Source: Akkermansiaceae bacterium
Lineage (GTDB): Bacteria > Verrucomicrobiota > Verrucomicrobiia > Verrucomicrobiales > Akkermansiaceae
Assembly (NCBI GenBank): GCA_029287105.1
Contig: JARFRT010000019.1
Location: 1 to 8,432 of the forward strand
Direction of reading: 5' to 3'
DNA: 8,432 nt
In this document: positions 5,918 to 8,432 of the stretch, in pieces
How positions within the stretch are numbered: the stretch's first letter is position 1
Layout of the letters: each line of letters starts with the position of its first letter
The notes under the pieces: model-generated
The model's input: only the letters and a program-made list of their open reading frames with translations
The model's database searches: none
What the model was told of the DNA's origin: nothing
Program-made: the position numbers and the translations under genes

Positions 5918-6748
5918 TCAGCGCGTCATGTTGTTCAGATAGGCGCGCGCCTCACGGGCCTCGGCCATCGTCTTTTGGTAATCGGTCCCGTGCCGGCCGG
6001 AGAGCTCGAGGATCAGGGCACCGCGGAAGCTGTAGCTTTCCAGTTGACTCAGCACGTAGCTCCAATCCACATCGCCCTCTCCGGGCGGGAGATGCTCGTC
6101 CCAGTCGCCCCGGTTGTCGTTCACATGCACCATGCGCAGGTGGGAGGATAGCTTGTGAACCACCAAGGACAGGTCGCCCGCGAGGTGGGCGTGTCCGGTA
6201 TCCAGGCAGGTTCCGACATTGTGGCCCTCGGCAGCTCCCATGATGTAGAGCATGTCCTGGGTCCGCCCGAACAGGAGGTGGGGCAGCATGTTTTCCAGCA
6301 GCAGGGTCATGCCAAGTTGCCCACAGCGCCTGGCGACGGTGTTGACCGATTCACACGCACGCTCGAGATGGTCGTAAAACTCCTCGGCGGGCGGACGCCC
6401 TTCCCTCTCCGGTCCCGGGTGAAGCACCATGTGCTTGACGCCCAAGGTAGCGGCGGCCTCGGTCGCTTTGATCAATTCATCAACCGACTTTCTCTTGATG
6501 TCGTCATCCAGCGAGGTGATATCAATATGATTGGCAAAGGGCGCGTGGAATGAAAAAGGGTCGATCCCCACCTGCTTGATTCGACGTGCGGCGATTTTGA
6601 CTTTATCGGCATCGTGGTAATCCAGATGCTTGGGAAACGAACAGACTTCAATCATGCTGAATCCTCCGTCGCGCACGATTTCAAGGATGTCGAGAATGTC
6701 CGATTCGTAAAAACAGCCGGTTGATATTCCGATGGGCCAATCACTCAT
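5918..6748 (-). CDS. Xylose isomerase-like TIM-barrel protein (sugar phosphate isomerase/epimerase or endonuclease IV-like)
   Basis: 276 residues of the AP_endonuc_2/xylose isomerase-like barrel family. Motifs in order: FHAPFANH (H68), VLHPG (H110), LLENM (E152), CLDTGHAH (D183, H186), MVHVNDNRGDWDEHL (H208, D217, H219), PPGEGDVDW, and LILELSG (E248). These nine residues match, in order and spacing, the nine Zn ligands of endonuclease IV (H69, H109, E145, D179, H182, H216, D229, H231, E261 in E. coli Nfo). Many sugar phosphate isomerase/epimerase homologues keep most of the same residues, so metal binding is firm but substrate is open. The ATG at 6748 overlaps the stop of the primase-like gene by ATGA, with GGGAGA 10 nt upstream. 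Coupling to a DNA-type enzyme makes a nuclease role worth testing. By family size alone a sugar isomerase/epimerase is the default. Confidence 0.85.
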   Translation of the reverse strand: MSDWPIGISTGCFYESDILDILEIVRDGGFSMIEVCSFPKHLDYHDADKVKIAARRIKQVGIDPFSFHAPFANHIDITSLDDDIKRKSVDELIKATEAAATLGVKHMVLHPGPEREGRPPAEEFYDHLERACESVNTVARRCGQLGMTLLLENMLPHLLFGRTQDMLYIMGAAEGHNVGTCLDTGHAHLAGDLSLVVHKLSSHLRMVHVNDNRGDWDEHLPPGEGDVDWSYVLSQLESYSFRGALILELSGRHGTDYQKTMAEAREARAYLNNMTR

Positions 6749-8151
6749 AACAGTTTAGTCTCCCTGGTTGCGGTGAGTTTTTCCCACCATGGTTTCAGAT
6801 TACACCCATGGGCATTGAAACAGAACCCCTGCTCCTGGGTGGATACGCAGTTGAAATCCACGGATTCGTCCAGGCGGGTGGCAATTTGCCCGGCAAAGAG
6901 GCGGGTGTAAAAATTCGCCCGCATCTCCGGTGAGTAACTATCCCACTGGTCGCCCCAGGCATAGCTCTCATCCTTGAATACCCGCGTAATCATACCCGCG
7001 ATCTGGCGCGGCCGTCCGCCCAAAGCCAACAGACACCTTACCACCATCCTCATCCCCGAAGGTTTCAACAACAGATCGTTGGGATGCTCGATGATATAGG
7101 CCGCACACGGCGGCACATAATCGACCACTTGTGACATCTCCACATCGGGACCCACAGGTTCCGAGTCATATTTCTCATGGAACTCCCGCAGTGAGGAATC
7201 CATGTAATCCGCTATCAGCCGCTGCATCCCCCGGGACTGTTCGGGGATCCTCACACTGGCCCGATGCGCGAGCGCCTTGGTTTGCTCGGCAGAGTTACGG
7301 ACCCTCAGGGCTGTCGTCATATCGATTTCATGCATCGGCACGGTGAAAATGGCGGGGATGGATTCCGCGATTCCCAAAGCATCGGCAAGACCGCTTTTCC
7401 ATGGCTTGAGATAATTGCTGAACGGCATCCGGATCACCCTCGTCCAGAGGGGGTCGCCGTACTCGGAAATATCAATCGAGATCATTTCACGCTGACCTCC
7501 GTCCGTGCCCTTGCCGACATTGAGCGCCGTAATTTCGACCGGCACCCGGCTGGTCAGCGCCACCGTCCGCTTGATCCGGTGGGCAAGAAACTCCATCACC
7601 AGACTGAGCCCGTGAAACGCCGACTCCCAGACGCCGGACAGCTCTTTCAATTGCAGTCCCTTCTCGGGGATCGCACTCCCTGCCGGACAGTGCTTCGGCT
7701 TCAAAGCCAGCAGTTGCGCCAAGGCATCGGAATTTTTCCGTATTTTCCACACGAAATGGTGCCCCTGCCCGGTCAGCAGGTGCAGCGGGCTGATGCCATA
7801 CTCGAGCAGCTGCTCTTCGATGACATCAATCACCGGCTGCTGCAGCTCGAAGGGGCGCTCGGGACTGACATAACACGCGGCCGGCGAATCAAAATTCACA
7901 TACTCGATGTCGAGGTGAGCCAGCAAACAATCCCTGTCGAGCAGGGAACGGTCAATGTCCCAGCCCTCCTCCATCAACATCCGCAGCCGGGTCACAGGCT
8001 CGATGCAGTCCACGCAAAAATGACAGCCGTCGGCATGGGTGACGTACACCGCGGTAGCCTCCTCTTCCGTGTCACCGCCCAGAAACTCCAGAAACCTGCG
8101 GTAGACGCGGGGATCTGTATACACTCGGCTTTCCTGTTCCTGCATTTGCAT
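6745..8151 (-). CDS. Putative primase: PriS/AEP-like catalytic part fused to PriL-like Fe-S domain
   Basis: 468 residues, not a household family. An N-terminal cysteine cluster C43-x2-C46-x2-C49 comes first. The middle carries three motifs in archaeo-eukaryotic primase order: LAHLDIEYVNFD (D81, E83; the DxE metal site), LLTGQGHHFVWKI (H132; the sGxxGxH strand), and ISIDISEYGD followed by RVIRMPFSNYLKPW (D227, R238, R241, P243, S245; compare RxxRxPxSxH in PriS). The C-terminal part has VPPC (C349), then about 85 residues including LLALGGRPRQIAGMI, then C435-x8-C444-x5-C450 ending GCNLKPWW. That resembles the 4Fe-4S domain of the primase large subunit (PPC ... C-x8-C ... C..IKHP). PriS-PriL fusions are known on some archaeal plasmids. 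A repair or priming role is inferred. The start is ATG 8151 (ATG 8145 also possible); no Shine-Dalgarno is visible. Confidence 0.6.
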   Translation of the reverse strand: MQMQEQESRVYTDPRVYRRFLEFLGGDTEEEATAVYVTHADGCHFCVDCIEPVTRLRMLMEEGWDIDRSLLDRDCLLAHLDIEYVNFDSPAACYVSPERPFELQQPVIDVIEEQLLEYGISPLHLLTGQGHHFVWKIRKNSDALAQLLALKPKHCPAGSAIPEKGLQLKELSGVWESAFHGLSLVMEFLAHRIKRTVALTSRVPVEITALNVGKGTDGGQREMISIDISEYGDPLWTRVIRMPFSNYLKPWKSGLADALGIAESIPAIFTVPMHEIDMTTALRVRNSAEQTKALAHRASVRIPEQSRGMQRLIADYMDSSLREFHEKYDSEPVGPDVEMSQVVDYVPPCAAYIIEHPNDLLLKPSGMRMVVRCLLALGGRPRQIAGMITRVFKDESYAWGDQWDSYSPEMRANFYTRLFAGQIATRLDESVDFNCVSTQEQGFCFNAHGCNLKPWWEKLTATRETKLL

Positions 8152-8206
8152 TGGACGTACGGATCGAGTCTAATGCAGGGCGCCGCCTGACCCCCGCATA
8201 ACTTGC

Positions 8207-8257
8207 CGTGTTCTCGGCGGTTCTTGGCTGGGCGACATCGGCCGCCAGGACAACACG
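8207..8257. repeat. Imperfect inverted repeat / possible structured leader
   Basis: CGTGTT (8207-8212) pairs with AACACG (8252-8257), and inside it GGCGG (8216-8220) pairs with CCGCC (8242-8246). The inner bulge is asymmetric, by 2 nt, and the loop is 21 nt. As RNA this would be an 11-bp interrupted stem. It is not followed by a T-run on either strand, so a simple terminator is unlikely. It could be a structured leader or operator, or chance. Confidence 0.4.
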
Positions 8258-8297
8258 CTTTGGATGGTATCAGGTCAATTTGCGCACACCAGCCCCC

Positions 8298-8330
8298 AAG
8301 CCATGCGTAGCTTTCCCCTCCGCATGGCTT
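8298..8330. repeat. Perfect 10-bp inverted repeat upstream of the J-protein gene
   Basis: AAGCCATGCG (8298-8307) and CGCATGGCTT (8321-8330) are exact reverse complements separated by 13 nt, ending 24 nt before the ATG at 8355. No T-run follows. The position suits an operator for a heat-shock or other repressor, or a leader hairpin controlling translation. The sequence differs from CIRCE (TTAGCACTC-N9-GAGTGCTAA). Confidence 0.7.
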
Positions 8331-8354
8331 CAGTCTGTCAAACGCCTCATCACC

Positions 8355-8432
8355 ATGAAATTCCGTGACTATTACCAAGTTCTCGCCGTCGCGCGCGACG
8401 CCAGCCAGGCCGAAATCCGCAAGGCCTTTCGT
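8355..8432 (+). CDS. J-domain co-chaperone, DnaJ/CbpA type (first 26 codons, cut by window edge)
   Basis: ATG 8355 opens a frame that runs off the right edge. The 26 residues begin MKFRDYYQVLAVARDAS and continue QAEIRKAFR, the start of a J-domain: helix I with the DYYxVLxV signature, then the beginning of helix II. The HPD motif that stimulates DnaK ATPase would lie just beyond the window. The N-terminus is close to that of CbpA-like DnaJ proteins (J-domain plus C-terminal substrate-binding domains), but class cannot be decided from this piece. No Shine-Dalgarno is visible. The 10-bp inverted repeat just upstream may regulate it. Confidence 0.85.
   Translation, partial: MKFRDYYQVLAVARDASQAEIRKAFR

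Larger units (their letters stand above)
8152..8354. other. Divergent intergenic region, primase-like gene / J-protein gene
   Basis: 203 bp without a gene. It contains two inverted repeats, listed separately, on the J-protein side. I do not see a CIRCE element or a strong sigma70 promoter in either direction, so the start sites of both divergent genes remain unplaced. Confidence 0.5.

Noticed and set aside
7264..8190. A 308-codon plus-strand open frame
   Set aside because: It lies wholly antisense to the primase-like gene, has no recognisable domain, and its arginine/histidine/glutamine-rich composition is typical of a shadow frame in GC-rich DNA.
1..8432. CRISPR arrays, tRNA or rRNA genes, insertion sequences, attachment sites
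   Set aside because: No repeated spacers, no transposase or integrase motifs, no terminal inverted repeats with target duplications, and no tRNA-like cloverleaf noticed by eye.

Overview
The window looks like chromosomal DNA of a PVC-superphylum bacterium, most likely Verrucomicrobiota, with Planctomycetota or Kiritimatiellota/Lentisphaerota relatives as alternatives. The main pointer is the partial gene at the left edge: a secreted beta-propeller protein resembling the middle domain of hydrazine synthase alpha, a family common in PVC genomes. Weak or absent Shine-Dalgarno sequences before several starts and the moderately high GC fit, but this is an inference. I see no transposase, integrase, tRNA, rRNA or CRISPR array.

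Layout. (1) 1-706, minus: 5' part of the HZS-alpha/PD40-like secreted protein. (2) 788-3822, minus: a tight five-gene arsenic-type operon in the order arsR, ArsP/DUF318-type permease, small CPKC thioredoxin (ArsE-like), membrane-anchored CxxC protein (ArsF-like), DsbD/LysE-superfamily permease (ArsG-like). Four of the genes overlap or nearly touch. The only promoter I can read with confidence lies upstream of arsR: TTGACA, a 16-nt spacer and TATTTT, with the -10 filling the centre of a perfect 7-bp inverted repeat, as expected for ArsR autorepression. (3) 4081-5915, plus: two tandem-domain universal stress proteins overlapping by ATGA, divergent from the ars operon. (4) 5918-8151, minus: a two-gene unit, also overlapping by ATGA. 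The upstream gene encodes a 468-aa protein that reads like a fusion of a primase catalytic (PriS/AEP-like) module and a PriL-like four-cysteine Fe-S domain. The downstream gene encodes a TIM-barrel protein with all nine positions expected for endonuclease IV/sugar isomerase metal ligands. (5) 8355-8432, plus: the first 26 codons of a J-domain co-chaperone, preceded by a 203-bp intergenic region with a perfect 10-bp hairpin and a second imperfect one.

How the genes fit together. The ars operon looks like a sensor, two exporters and two thiol-redox proteins. It matches the ArsE-ArsF-ArsG arrangement associated with nitro-aromatic arsenical reduction and efflux, and it lacks the usual arsC and arsB. 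The Usp pair and the J-protein are general stress functions. The most unusual item is the primase-like gene and its coupling to a metal-dependent TIM barrel. It carries a DxE motif, a GxGxH-like motif, an RxPxS motif and a C-terminal C-x85-C-x8-C-x5-C array, so a small DNA repair or priming module is a reasonable hypothesis. These assignments come from reading motifs by eye and have not been confirmed by profile searches.
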